Assembly: GCF_011752995.1 (NCBI RefSeq)
Contig: NZ_VWWL01000022.1
Coordinates: 1 to 64,000, forward strand
Source: Burkholderia sp. Ax-1724
GTDB lineage: Bacteria > Pseudomonadota > Gammaproteobacteria > Burkholderiales > Burkholderiaceae
Reading direction: 5' to 3'
Length of the DNA stretch: 64,000 nucleotides
Below are positions 35,665-44,209 of the stretch, one piece after another. The notes beneath the pieces were generated by a model that did no database searches, was not told the DNA's origin, and saw nothing but the letters and a program-made list of their open reading frames with translations. Made by a program: the position numbers and the translations under genes. Numbering within the stretch: the stretch's first letter is position 1; the number at the start of each line of letters is the position of its first letter.

Positions 35665-35696
35665 AACCGGCGCTTCGAGGCGCCGGTTTTTGTTTG
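35665..35696 (+). terminator. Intrinsic terminator after flhA
   Basis: AACCGGCGC (35665-35673), 6-base loop, GCGCCGGTT (35680-35688), then TTTGTTTG. Ends the flhBA transcript. Confidence 0.85.
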
Positions 35697-35916
35697 GGGC
35701 CGTGGTTTTGCGGCCCGGCGCGCGGCTTCGCGGGTGTCGCCACCTCGGCCGCGACTTGCTCGCGCGACATGTCCGGCATGTGTCCATCGCACGAATAGCC
35801 CGCTTTTCACGGTCTTTATCCATCGATCGTCGCTCGACAGCTTTCGCAATAATTGATCTCAATGGGAAGGGTATATCGCCGGTCCGCTAGTCCGTTCACC
35901 TCATCGGGGGTCCAGC

Positions 35917-37983
35917 TTGAACATTCGTAAATTTGTCGGTGCTACCAGTCGCGATGCGCTGCGGCTCGTTCGCGAAGCACTTGGCCCCGACGCGGTCGTG
36001 CTGTCGAATCGCACGATGGACGACGGCAGCGTCGAAATCGTCGCGCTCGCCGATAGCGATCTCGCTGCGATCACACCGAAAGCGCGCGAAGGCGCGGCGA
36101 CCGGGCTGGCTGTGCCGATGGGGGCGGGCATGGGCTCGCAAGTCGCACCGCGCGCGCTGCCGGCGGCACCGATGGCAGCGGCGAATCCGTACGCGAGCGG
36201 TATGCCCGACGTGTTTTCGTCGGTGTTCGGCGCGAGCCCGGAAGCGGGCGAGGGGACGATGCCGGTGAGCAGTGCGTTCGCGAATGACGCGCAGCATGGC
36301 GCGGCGATTGCCACTGTGCCGAAAGCCATGCCCGGTGCGAATCCGGCGCTTCATTCGACGGCGCTTTCCGCCGCTAACGCGATGCCCGCACCGGCCACTG
36401 CATTGCCGGGCAATACCGCGCCAAGCGCGGCCGGCAACGCGACCGACATCGCAACGGCCGGCGCCGCGCTCGCCGCGAGCCAGCCCGTGTCTATTGCAGC
36501 GGCAGCGCCCGCCATGCCGTCCGGTTCCAGTGCTCGCGCAGCCGCCACACGTCTGTCCGAAGACATTCGCGCGGATCTGCTCAAGGCCGCCGGCGTGCCG
36601 GTGCCACCCGTCGCGGCCGCTACCGAATCAATCGCGCCGCGCACGATGGCCGAATCGAATCCGTGGCTTATCGATCACGCACACCGCATCGCCGCCGAGC
36701 AGCAGCAACAGGGCGGCGAATACAGCGCGCGTCCCGCCGCGATGACACCCGCCGTCGCGACGTCCAAGGGGCTCGGCAGCACCGTCGAGGTGAACCGTGC
36801 CGCCGCACCATCGACTGGACCCGCGGCCAAACCGGCGGCTGCCGAGCCGTCTTTCATCGACAGGCCCGAGTGGGCTCGCGAAGCCGCGCAGGTCGCCGCG
36901 CGCCGCACCGCGCAGAGGCTCGCGCCTATGCCGCCCGCCGCCGACGAAACCCGCACGCCCGCCGCGGTCGCCGAAGCGATCAAGGCGCGTATGGAGCAGG
37001 TCGTCAAGGACACTGTCATGAACGAGCTGTCGTCGATGCGCGGCATGATGGAAGAGCACTTCGCGGGCCTCTTGTGGGGCGATCGCCAGCGCCGCAATCC
37101 GGCGCGCGCCGCGCTCACCAAGCATCTGTTCGCGGCGGGTTTTTCCGCGCAGCTCGTACAGATGATGGTCGACAACCTGCCCGACGACATCGAGACGATG
37201 GACGGTGGCATGGACTGGGTTCGCTCGGTGCTCGAATCGAATCTGCCCGTGATGGAAAACGAAGACGCGCTGATGGAGCGCGGCGGCGTGTTCGCACTGA
37301 TGGGCCCGACCGGCGTCGGCAAGACGACGACCACGGCCAAGCTCGCCGCGCGCTGCGTGATGCGCTTCGGCGCGAGCAAGGTCGCGCTGCTCACGACCGA
37401 CAGCTACCGGATCGGCGGTCACGAGCAGCTGCGCATCTTCGGCAAGATTCTTGGCGTCTCGGTGCATGCGGTGAAGGACAGCGCCGATCTGCAACTCGCG
37501 CTCTCCGAGCTGCGCAACAAGCACATCGTGCTGATCGACACGATCGGCATGAGCCAGCGCGACCGCCTCGTGTCGGACCAGATCGCGATGCTGTGCCGCG
37601 CCGGTCAGCCGGTGCAGCGCCTTCTGCTGCTCAACGCAACGAGCCACGGCGACACCCTGAACGAAGTCGTGCAGGCGTATCAGCGCGCGCCGGACCAGCA
37701 GCCGCTCGCCGGCTGCATTCTCACCAAGCTCGACGAAGCGACCAACCTCGGCGGCGTGCTCGATACGGTGATTCGCTACAAGCTGCCCGTGCATTACGTC
37801 TCGACCGGACAGAAAGTGCCGGAGAACCTGTACGTCGCGACGAAGAAATTCCTCATCAAGAGCACGTTCTGCATTCCGCGCGACAACTCGCCGTTCGTGC
37901 CGCAGGACGACGACATTCCCGCGTTGCTGTCTTCGCTGTCCGCGCGCTCGACGGCCGAGCTGCACGAGGTTCGCTTTGGATAA
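35917..37983 (+). CDS. flhF: Flagellar biosynthesis SRP-like GTPase FlhF
   Basis: A 688-aa protein that directs where the flagellum is built. The N-terminal B domain (MNIRKFVGATSRDALRLVRE, about 1-65) is followed by a long Ala/Pro-rich region to about residue 360, then N and G domains like SRP54/FtsY. The P-loop GPTGVGKTTTTAKLAARC lies near 463-480, with TDSYRIGGHEQL, IDTIGMSQRD and LTKLDEATNLGG after it. It starts with TTG at 35917 after GGGGG. It is longer than most FlhF (about 400-500 aa) because of the linker. It overlaps flhG by eight bases. Confidence 0.96.
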   Translation: MNIRKFVGATSRDALRLVREALGPDAVVLSNRTMDDGSVEIVALADSDLAAITPKAREGAATGLAVPMGAGMGSQVAPRALPAAPMAAANPYASGMPDVFSSVFGASPEAGEGTMPVSSAFANDAQHGAAIATVPKAMPGANPALHSTALSAANAMPAPATALPGNTAPSAAGNATDIATAGAALAASQPVSIAAAAPAMPSGSSARAAATRLSEDIRADLLKAAGVPVPPVAAATESIAPRTMAESNPWLIDHAHRIAAEQQQQGGEYSARPAAMTPAVATSKGLGSTVEVNRAAAPSTGPAAKPAAAEPSFIDRPEWAREAAQVAARRTAQRLAPMPPAADETRTPAAVAEAIKARMEQVVKDTVMNELSSMRGMMEEHFAGLLWGDRQRRNPARAALTKHLFAAGFSAQLVQMMVDNLPDDIETMDGGMDWVRSVLESNLPVMENEDALMERGGVFALMGPTGVGKTTTTAKLAARCVMRFGASKVALLTTDSYRIGGHEQLRIFGKILGVSVHAVKDSADLQLALSELRNKHIVLIDTIGMSQRDRLVSDQIAMLCRAGQPVQRLLLLNATSHGDTLNEVVQAYQRAPDQQPLAGCILTKLDEATNLGGVLDTVIRYKLPVHYVSTGQKVPENLYVATKKFLIKSTFCIPRDNSPFVPQDDDIPALLSSLSARSTAELHEVRFG

Positions 37984-38845
37984 GCTCGTCTCGGATCAGG
38001 CGGAAGGCTTGCGGCGGCTGCTTGCGCGCGGCGGTGCGCGCGTGATTGCGGTGACGGGTGCGTCGGCCGGCGCGGGCAGCACCACGGTGGTCGTCAACCT
38101 CGCCGCCGCGCTCGCGCAGCAGGGCAAGGACGTGCTCGTGATCGACGAATGCGTCGGCGAGCAATCGGTGAGCGCGATGCTCGGCGGCTTGCGCGGCGCG
38201 GGCAATTTCGCGGCGGTGATGCGCGGCGAGATGGCGGTGGATTGCGCCGCCGCGCGCCATGCGCTCGGCTTTTCGGTGCTGGCCGCCTCGCGCAACAACC
38301 GCGAGGGGCACGCGGAGACCGACTTCAGCGTGTTGCTCGACGGTTCCGCCGACATCGTGCTGATCGACGCGCAACTCGACGACGCAGGGCATCTCTCGCC
38401 GTTCGCGAAGCAGGCGCACGACGTGATGATCGTCACGCGCGTGTCGGCCCAGGCGATCACCGACGCGTATGCGTGCATGAAGCGTCTGCACTACGCGCAC
38501 GCGTTCGCACAGTTTCGCCTGCTGGCGAATCATGTGCAAAGCGCAAACGACGCGCATGCCACGTTCGCGAATTTTGCCGGCGTGGCCGGGCGCTATCTGA
38601 CGGTGTCGCTCGAAGACGCCGGCTGCATTGCGGCCGACGCTCGCATGGCGCGGGCGCTGGAGTTGTCGCGCTGTGTCGTCGACGCGTTCCCGTCGGCGCC
38701 GGCCGCGCGCGACTTCCGCCAGCTCGCCGCCGAATTGCAGTACTGGCCGATGCGGCCAGCGATGTCGTCGCAAACGCCCCGGCGGGCGTCCGCGACAGTT
38801 ACAGCGGCGCACCACGCCGACCAACCGTCCGCGCAGCACGCTTAA
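37976..38845 (+). CDS. flhG: FlhG/MinD-like protein with altered Walker A
   Basis: A 289-aa MinD/ParA-fold protein, usually the partner ATPase of FlhF that limits flagellar number. The fold is clear (VIAVTGASAGAGSTTVVVNL at about 23-42, VLVIDE, DIVLIDAQLD, VMIVTRVSAQAITDAYACMK). The deviant Walker A of the family, KGGxGKT, is here SAGAGST, so both lysines are missing and ATP hydrolysis is doubtful. It starts with TTG inside flhF. It is followed by fliA after 29 bases with an AAGGGGAG site. Confidence 0.92.
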   Translation: MDKLVSDQAEGLRRLLARGGARVIAVTGASAGAGSTTVVVNLAAALAQQGKDVLVIDECVGEQSVSAMLGGLRGAGNFAAVMRGEMAVDCAAARHALGFSVLAASRNNREGHAETDFSVLLDGSADIVLIDAQLDDAGHLSPFAKQAHDVMIVTRVSAQAITDAYACMKRLHYAHAFAQFRLLANHVQSANDAHATFANFAGVAGRYLTVSLEDAGCIAADARMARALELSRCVVDAFPSAPAARDFRQLAAELQYWPMRPAMSSQTPRRASATVTAAHHADQPSAQHA

Positions 38846-38874
38846 GCGGCGTGCACGAGGAGAAGGGGAGCACG

Positions 38875-39609
38875 ATGTACAACGCTCAGGGAAAGATTTC
38901 CCAGGCCGAAGTTCTGACGAAGTACGCACCGCTGGTGCGTCGGCTCGGCTTGCAGCTTGTCGCGAAAATGCCGGCGAGCGTCGATCTCGACGACCTGATC
39001 CAGGCCGGCATGATCGGCTTGCTGGATGCCGCCGGGCGCTACAAGGAAGACCAGGGCGCGCAGTTCGAGACCTACGCCAGCCAGCGGATTCGCGGCGCGA
39101 TGCTCGACGAGCTGCGCAGCAACGACTGGCTGCCGCGCAGCCTGCGGCGCACGTCGCGCGAAGTGGAAACGGCGGTGCACAAGGTGGAGCAGAACCTCGG
39201 CCGCTCGGCGAGCGAAACGGAGATTGCCGAGCACCTGCAGATGCCGCTCGACGAGTATCAGTCGATGCTGCAGGACCTGCACGGCAGCCAGCTCATCTAC
39301 TACGAAGACTTCGACCGTTCCGCCGACGACGAGCCGTTTCTGGACCGCTACTGCGTCGATCATTCGGACCCGCTCTCGGCCTTGCTCGACGACAGCCTGC
39401 GCGCGGCGCTCGTCGAGGCGATCGACCGCTTGCCGGAGCGCGAGAAGCTGCTGATGTCGCTGTACTACGAGCGCGGCATGAACCTGCGCGAAATCGGCGC
39501 GGTGATGGAAGTCAGCGAATCGCGCGTGTGCCAACTGCATAGCCAGGCCGTGGCGCGCCTGCGCGCGCGGCTGCGCGAAATGGCCTGGGCGAACGCCGAG
39601 ACGAACTGA
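38875..39609 (+). CDS. fliA: Flagellar sigma factor sigma-28 (FliA)
   Basis: A 244-aa RNA polymerase sigma factor for late flagellar genes. Region 2 (DLIQAGMIGLLDAAGRYKED, YASQRIRGAMLDELR) reads the -10 box GCCGATAA. Region 4 (LREIGAVMEVSESRVCQLHS) reads the -35 box TAAAGTTT. Five matching promoters occur in this window. It is held inactive by FlgM (41342-41695) until the hook is complete. The ATG at 38875 follows AGAAGGGGAG. Confidence 0.98.
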   Translation: MYNAQGKISQAEVLTKYAPLVRRLGLQLVAKMPASVDLDDLIQAGMIGLLDAAGRYKEDQGAQFETYASQRIRGAMLDELRSNDWLPRSLRRTSREVETAVHKVEQNLGRSASETEIAEHLQMPLDEYQSMLQDLHGSQLIYYEDFDRSADDEPFLDRYCVDHSDPLSALLDDSLRAALVEAIDRLPEREKLLMSLYYERGMNLREIGAVMEVSESRVCQLHSQAVARLRARLREMAWANAETN

Positions 39610-39713
39610 AGCGCCGGTTTGAAGACCGGCTGGCGGCCCGCCAGCCCCTGTTCAACCGAGGCAGCGCCAACAGGCTCGCTGCACGACGTGCGCAGCTTGC
39701 CGCACAGTGTTTC

Positions 39714-40124
39714 TCACGCGCCGGCCATTTCATGTTCGGCGGCGAGCGCCAGAAATGCCGAGCGCGACATGCCGCGCGCCTGCGCATACGCGTCGATCTC
39801 CTGCACCAGGACCTCGGGCAGCGAGATGTTGATGCGCACCGCTTTTCTCAACGCCGGAATGTTGCGCGTTGTCACAAACCCCCACACAAAACCCGCGAAC
39901 TCCGGATTGCGCCGATGCGCGCTGAGCGTGAGCGGCTCGGGCAGCGGCAACCCTTCGTCGAGCAGGGTTTCGAGGTGGGATTCGATCGCTTCCCTGGCAT
40001 TCGCATAGGCTTCCTCGAGCGTATCGCCCGCGGAGTGGCAGCCCGGAATGTCGGGCACCACCACGCCGAACGCGTGCGTGCCGTCTCCGGGCTCGACTGC
40101 GATTGGAAAGATCAGATGCTTCAT
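39714..40124 (-). CDS. hicB: HicB-type antitoxin
   Basis: A 136-aa protein. The N-terminal HicB fold (MKHLIFPIAVEPG, then GVVVPDIPGCHSAGDTLEEA) neutralises HicA. The C-terminal part (RINISLPEVLVQEIDAYAQ) is a ribbon-helix-helix DNA-binding region for autorepression. The start at 40124 overlaps the hicA stop (ATGA). An upstream in-frame ATG would run antisense through hicA and is rejected. It lies convergent to fliA. Confidence 0.93.
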   Translation of the reverse strand: MKHLIFPIAVEPGDGTHAFGVVVPDIPGCHSAGDTLEEAYANAREAIESHLETLLDEGLPLPEPLTLSAHRRNPEFAGFVWGFVTTRNIPALRKAVRINISLPEVLVQEIDAYAQARGMSRSAFLALAAEHEMAGA

Positions 40125-40303
40125 TTCAGCCCCGCCTGTTTCAGAATGCTGTTCAGTGTGCCGGGCGGAAGATCCTTTTTCGGATGCGGGACGGTCACGA
40201 GACCGGACTTTTCCGCGTGCCGAAAATGATGGTGGCTGCCCGTTATCCGGACGAGTTGCCAGCCATGGGCTTGGATCAATTTGACGACCTCGGCGCTCTT
40301 CAT
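40121..40303 (-). CDS. hicA: HicA-type mRNA interferase toxin
   Basis: A 60-aa double-stranded-RNA-binding-fold toxin that cuts mRNA. It has the family order MKSAEVVKLIQAHGWQLVRI, then TGSHHHFRH (catalytic His region), then VPHPKKDLPPGTLNSILKQ. The toxin gene comes first and overlaps hicB by four bases, as is usual. It is inserted between the two flagellar blocks fliA and flgN. Confidence 0.94.
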   Translation of the reverse strand: MKSAEVVKLIQAHGWQLVRITGSHHHFRHAEKSGLVTVPHPKKDLPPGTLNSILKQAGLK

Positions 40304-40797
40304 ACTGCAGTCCTCTCATCATACACATCATTACACAACCTCGATAGTGGCAAAATCTCGCATGTGAGTGCGCCGTAACGGTGAGCCGGGCGACGCATAC
40401 GAAAACGCGAGCGGGACTGCCATTTCAACGTGATGTGGCGCTGCGCGCCAGCTAGCCGAATGGCTAACGTTGTGAGAAAGAGGGAGATGTGGTGAGGGAA
40501 GGGCGGCGTTGCCGGATCGGCATCGCGAAGAACAGGCGCAAGCAGTACGCCCACCTGCCGAGGCGCGTTCCCGATCGTATCCAACAGGTCGTCCGCGAGG
40601 CTTTCAAGCGGGCCCGCACTGAGACCGACCGCGCGAAGCAGTCGCTGGATTTCGAGTCTTTGGCCGAAATGGCGCCAAAAACGAGCCGGGTTCGAGCCGG
40701 CCGAATCTATTTCGAGTCGGCAGGCTCGTTCTGACTATTTTTCGAGCTCACGCGTCAGGTTTTTCCTGGGAAGAAGTGTCGCGCGTGTACGAGCGGA
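40304..40797. other. Intergenic region between hicA and flgN
   Basis: About 490 bases. It should contain the hicAB promoter near hicA, though I cannot name boxes. It also contains a probable terminator for the leftward flgN transcript (40677-40730). An 81-aa rightward frame (40489-40734) and a 94-aa leftward frame (40300-40584) exist, but neither has convincing composition or a matching neighbour. Confidence 0.5.
40677..40730 (-). terminator. Probable terminator of the leftward flgM-flgN transcript
   Basis: AACGAGCC (40680-40687) and GGCTCGTT (40723-40730) form the outer stem, with an inner GC-rich stem in the loop. On the minus strand the second arm is followed by T residues (five A at 40677-40681 on the plus strand). 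It begins 68 bases after the flgN stop. Confidence 0.5.
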
Positions 40798-41247
40798 TCA
40801 AAGTCCCGAATAAGCCGGCACCCGCCCATCCGGGCCATACAGATTGACCTTGGGCGGCACGTTGACCTGTAGCGCCTTCAGCGCGCGCTGGTTGTAATCC
40901 ATGCGCACGCGGATCAGCTCGCCGTTGTTGGTATTGACGCGCCGCGCTCGCTCGGCCGCTTTTTGCAGCAGCTTCCACTGCATCGCGAGCCGCGTGTCGG
41001 TGCTCGCCGCGAGTTCCATGCCGGACCAGCCGGCCGGCAAGCCGAGCTCGGCCAGTTGCGCGTCGCGCGCGGCTTCGAGCCGCGCGAGCACGCCAACCAA
41101 TTCGGTTTTCTTCTCGACGATCGCGGGCAGTTGCTCGTCCAGCGGCGACACGGCGGTCAGCGCCTTCGTTTCGAGCGTGAGAATCGAGGCGAACGCCTCG
41201 ACGGTCGAATGTTCTTCGATCAGGATGGCAACCAGGGCGTCTTTCAT
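40798..41247 (-). CDS. flgN: Flagellar export chaperone FlgN
   Basis: A 149-aa helical chaperone for the hook-filament junction proteins FlgK and FlgL, both encoded at 53305-56537. The helices LLEARDAQLAELGLP-like in the middle, and the C-terminal part with NTNNGELIRVRMDYNQRALK (residues about 106-125) are typical of Burkholderia FlgN. It follows flgM by about 95 bases in the same transcript. Confidence 0.92.
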   Translation of the reverse strand: MKDALVAILIEEHSTVEAFASILTLETKALTAVSPLDEQLPAIVEKKTELVGVLARLEAARDAQLAELGLPAGWSGMELAASTDTRLAMQWKLLQKAAERARRVNTNNGELIRVRMDYNQRALKALQVNVPPKVNLYGPDGRVPAYSGL

Positions 41248-41341
41248 GTCAACGACTCGCTATGCGCGGCGGCGCGCGCGGGGTGCGCGAGCCGAGTTTG
41301 TCGAACGCCGCCCGGCATGTCGTCGCACTGCGAGGTGCCGA

Positions 41342-41695
41342 TCAGTTGCCGGTCGACGAGGTTTTGTTCTGCAACAGGTCGCGCGCCGTCTGCAGCACGC
41401 CGTCGGCGATCTTGCCGGAGTCGATCTGCAGCGTGCCGTCCTTGATGGCCTGTTTGATCGACTCGACGTGCGCCATGTCGATGTCGGCCGAACCGCTCGC
41501 CGCGAGGCTGCGCAGATGCTGCGACAGGCCCGACAGGCTCACGTTCGCGTCGCCGGCGCCGCTGTTCGAACTCGGCGCGCCCGTGCTCGCGCCCTGCGTG
41601 GCGCCCGTTGCCGGCGCGGTGTCGCCCTGTTGCGAACGGGATACGGCGTCTTTCAACGTCGGCAGATTCGATGAGGTGGTGGAATCGACTTTCAC
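41342..41695 (-). CDS. flgM: Anti-sigma-28 factor FlgM
   Basis: A 117-aa, largely unfolded protein that binds FliA and is exported through the completed hook-basal body, releasing late gene expression. The conserved C-terminal half contains DMAHVESIKQAIKDGTLQI and KIADGVLQTARDLL. The N-terminal half is Gly/Ala/Ser/Thr-rich. A sigma-28 promoter lies directly upstream, which fits its own feedback control. Confidence 0.96.
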   Translation of the reverse strand: MKVDSTTSSNLPTLKDAVSRSQQGDTAPATGATQGASTGAPSSNSGAGDANVSLSGLSQHLRSLAASGSADIDMAHVESIKQAIKDGTLQIDSGKIADGVLQTARDLLQNKTSSTGN

Positions 41696-41723
41696 GATAG
41701 GCTTCCTGAACGATTTGATTCTG

Positions 41724-41751
41724 ATAACGGCAAGCGCCGCTCAAAACTTTA
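41724..41751 (-). promoter_or_regulatory. Sigma-28 promoter of flgM-flgN
   Basis: On the minus strand TAAAGTTT (41751-41744), 12 bases, then GCCGTTAT (41731-41724). The -35 is perfect and the -10 close to GCCGATAA. The spacing is one base longer than the usual 11. It begins about 30 bases upstream of flgM. Confidence 0.75.
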
Positions 41752-41902
41752 GCGCAATCGCTCCACGCCCGGCCCGGCTTTGCCTGGCCATCCGACCCTT
41801 TCCACATCGTTTCCACCCGCGCCGCGACACGCTCCCCGCGCACATGCGCCACTGTCGTTCCGGCCGCGAGCCCATTCGCGCGAGGCAGGGCAGCGAACCT
41901 GC

Positions 41903-43489
41903 TCACATCTGGATCTCGACCGTTCCGCCATCCTTGACGATGCCGGAGATGATCTGCCCGTTCGCGGTCTTGACCCGCACCTGCTGGCCCGGCGACGCGT
42001 TGCTCATCGCGCTGCCCTCGGCCGAAATCGAGAAGCCGTCGCCGGCGGCCACGACCCGCACGGTTTGGCCGATCGCCACCGCCGACGCGCTCTTCAGCAT
42101 GTCGCGGCGCAATGGCATGCCGCTCGCGATCCGCACGAGCGAGACCGAGCCGACCGCCTGCGACGGATCGGTGACGATCGCCTGCGGCAGGCCGGTCAGA
42201 TCGCCGTCGCGCGCGACGAGGTCGGCGGCCGTCAGCACTTCGCCCGGCGCCATCGCGCGCGAGGCGAGGTAGTAGGTCGCGTGCAGCGCGATGCGCGCCT
42301 GCAGGTAGAGGGTCCACGGCTTCTCGCCCGCGCAGCGCACGCCGACCGTCATGCGGCCCCACAGGCGCGCGCCGCTCGGCAGGAACGGTTCGAGCGAGGT
42401 GCAGGCGGCCAGCCCGCGCGGAAACGCGGGCGCGACCGTGATGTCGACCTTGCCGGGCAATCCCGCGGACTGCTGCTGCAGGAACGCGAGCGCGGCGGCG
42501 TGGATCGCTTCCGGGTCCTGCTGACCGGGCAGCGGTGCGGCTTGCGCAGGCGTTGCGATGGCCGCGGCGGCGGCCATCTGCTGGTTTCTCAGTGTCAGGG
42601 CCGTCACCGGCTGACGTGCCGCGGCCACCTGCGTTCGCGCGGGCGTTGCGGCAACTGCAACCGTAGCCACCGCGCCTGCCTGCGGTTGCACCGAGGCGAT
42701 AGGCTTGCCGTTCGCGCCGAATTCGGGCGGTTCGCCGCGCGCCGCGAGACTATCGAAACCGCCTTGCGGCACATTGGCGGCGACGGGCCGCGCATTGGCA
42801 GCGCCGGCACCGTTCGGCGCGGGCGTCACCGTTACCGGGACAGCGGTGCGCGCGGCTGGCTCGATGTTCACGCGTGCCACGCCCGAGGCCCCCGCATTGG
42901 CCGGCGCGGGAATCGTCACGACGCCGTTGGCGTCCGGCCTGAAGCTCGTGCGGATCAGCGCCGGCGCGGTGGCGGGGGCTTCGCCCGCGCCCGGAATGAC
43001 GATCGCGCCGCTCGCGCCCGCGGCGCGTGCGAACGCATCGTTATCGGCGGTTGGCCGCGAGGCCGGCGCCCGCCCGAGCGACTGCGCCGTGGCAGCCGCC
43101 AGCGACGCCGCCGAGGACGCACGCTGCGCGGGCGTCTGCATCTGCTGCACGAGATCGTTGAGCGCCGCCGGATTCTTTTCGCCGGGTCCCGGAATCACGA
43201 TCGGCCCGCCGCCGTCGTGCTCTTGCGCCTGCGCCTGGGTCGTGGCCGGCAACAGCACGATGCCGCCCGCGACCCATAACGCGACCTGCACGACGAGCCG
43301 CGTGCAAAGACGCGCGAGCAGCCGCGAGCCGGCTCGCACCGCCACGCGCGGCACAACCCGCGGTGCGTGCATGGCGTGCCGCGAACCCTCTTCCGCGCCC
43401 GCAACCATACCCGCACTCGCGCCCGAATCTGCACGATCTGCCGCCGCGCAATACGCGCGCTGCGGCAAGGCGGAAGTGGGCTGGTCCAT
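41903..43489 (-). CDS. flgA: P-ring assembly chaperone FlgA with long N-terminal extension
   Basis: A 528-aa protein, about twice the usual FlgA length. The C-terminal domain (about residues 310-528) is the real FlgA part, a periplasmic chaperone of FlgI. It has a SAF-type segment with VLTAADLVARDGDL and GMPLRRDML, and ends in GQIISGIVKDGGTVEIQM. The N-terminal part has a membrane or signal helix (about 50-75), then an Ala/Pro-rich region with repeated units (PIVIPGPGEKNPA, AIVIPGAGEAPA, GVVTIPAPAN). The start ATG 43489 has GGAGACCC upstream. Frames further upstream would run into flgB. It is transcribed divergently from flgB and heads the leftward flgA-flgM-flgN run. Confidence 0.93.
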   Translation of the reverse strand: MDQPTSALPQRAYCAAADRADSGASAGMVAGAEEGSRHAMHAPRVVPRVAVRAGSRLLARLCTRLVVQVALWVAGGIVLLPATTQAQAQEHDGGGPIVIPGPGEKNPAALNDLVQQMQTPAQRASSAASLAAATAQSLGRAPASRPTADNDAFARAAGASGAIVIPGAGEAPATAPALIRTSFRPDANGVVTIPAPANAGASGVARVNIEPAARTAVPVTVTPAPNGAGAANARPVAANVPQGGFDSLAARGEPPEFGANGKPIASVQPQAGAVATVAVAATPARTQVAAARQPVTALTLRNQQMAAAAAIATPAQAAPLPGQQDPEAIHAAALAFLQQQSAGLPGKVDITVAPAFPRGLAACTSLEPFLPSGARLWGRMTVGVRCAGEKPWTLYLQARIALHATYYLASRAMAPGEVLTAADLVARDGDLTGLPQAIVTDPSQAVGSVSLVRIASGMPLRRDMLKSASAVAIGQTVRVVAAGDGFSISAEGSAMSNASPGQQVRVKTANGQIISGIVKDGGTVEIQM

Positions 43490-43631
43490 CGTGGGTCTCC
43501 ATCGAATGCATCGGTACGCCTTGCATTCTAGTGAGCGCCTCTCTCGCGCAAACGTTGAATAGAAGCCCCCTTTCCCGGTTATTCGTCCGATTGCCGCTTG
43601 CGCCCGGCCCATAAGATGCACCTCATGCAAA

Positions 43632-43688
43632 AAGGTCTTGCCGGCCGCCGCGCCGCTCGCTTGCATGTTCAGCGCACGGCAAGACCTT
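43632..43688 (+). promoter_or_regulatory. Stem-loop in the flgB leader
   Basis: AAGGTCTTGCCG (43632-43643) and its exact reverse complement CGGCAAGACCTT (43677-43688) are separated by 33 bases and end 23 bases before the flgB ATG. It would form a strong 12-bp RNA stem close to the ribosome-binding site GGGAGA. It may act in folding, processing or binding of a regulator. No T-run follows. Confidence 0.75.
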
Positions 43689-43711
43689 GGGAACGTTCTC
43701 GGGAGATTTCC

Positions 43712-44209
43712 ATGCTGGACAAACTCGATGCCGAATTCGCCTTCGGCCGGCAGGCGATGGATGTGCGCGCCTACCGGCAGGAACTGCTGTCGTCGAACAT
43801 CGCCAATGCCGACACGCCCGGCTACAAGGCGCGCGACGTCGACTTCGCCTCGTCGCTTGCCGGTGCGCTGAAGAAGACGGGCGGCAGCAGCGCGGGCCAA
43901 GGCGCGTCGAACAGCTCGACGCTCGCGATGACGCAACCGGCCGGCGTGACGAGCGGCATGTCGATGTCGGCGACCGAACCCGGCCACATGAGCGGCAAGA
44001 CGACGCTCACGGCGACGGGCGGCAGCCCCGACGACTACGGCAACCTGCAATACCGGATTCCGGTGCAGCCTTCGCTCGACGGCAACACGGTCGACATCGA
44101 CACCGAGCGCGTGCAGTTCGCCGACAACACGCTGCATTTCGAATCGGGCATGACGGTGGTGTCGAACCAGGTGAAGACGATGCTCGCGGCGATCACGTCG
44201 GGCAGCTAA
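43712..44209 (+). CDS. flgB: Flagellar basal-body rod protein FlgB
   Basis: A 165-aa proximal rod subunit exported to the periplasm. The conserved start LDAEFAFGRQAMDVRAYRQE and the motif LLSSNIANADTPGYKARDVDF are typical, as is the C-terminal VSNQVKTMLAAI. Residues about 55-80 are Gly/Ser-rich. The ATG at 43712 follows GGGAGATTTCC. It is first in the rightward flgB-J operon. Confidence 0.97.
   Translation: MLDKLDAEFAFGRQAMDVRAYRQELLSSNIANADTPGYKARDVDFASSLAGALKKTGGSSAGQGASNSSTLAMTQPAGVTSGMSMSATEPGHMSGKTTLTATGGSPDDYGNLQYRIPVQPSLDGNTVDIDTERVQFADNTLHFESGMTVVSNQVKTMLAAITSGS

Noticed and set aside
33324..35849. An 841-codon open frame antisense to flhA
   Set aside because: Same shadow effect. 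FlhA on the other strand has all family marks.
39714..40331. A longer HicB starting at 40331
   Set aside because: The extra 69 residues lie antisense-free but fully over hicA in another frame. HicB homology begins at 40124 with the usual ATGA overlap.
40489..40734. An 81-codon frame between hicA and flgN
   Set aside because: Basic composition, overlaps the probable flgN terminator, no neighbour support. Kept only as a remark in the intergenic entry.
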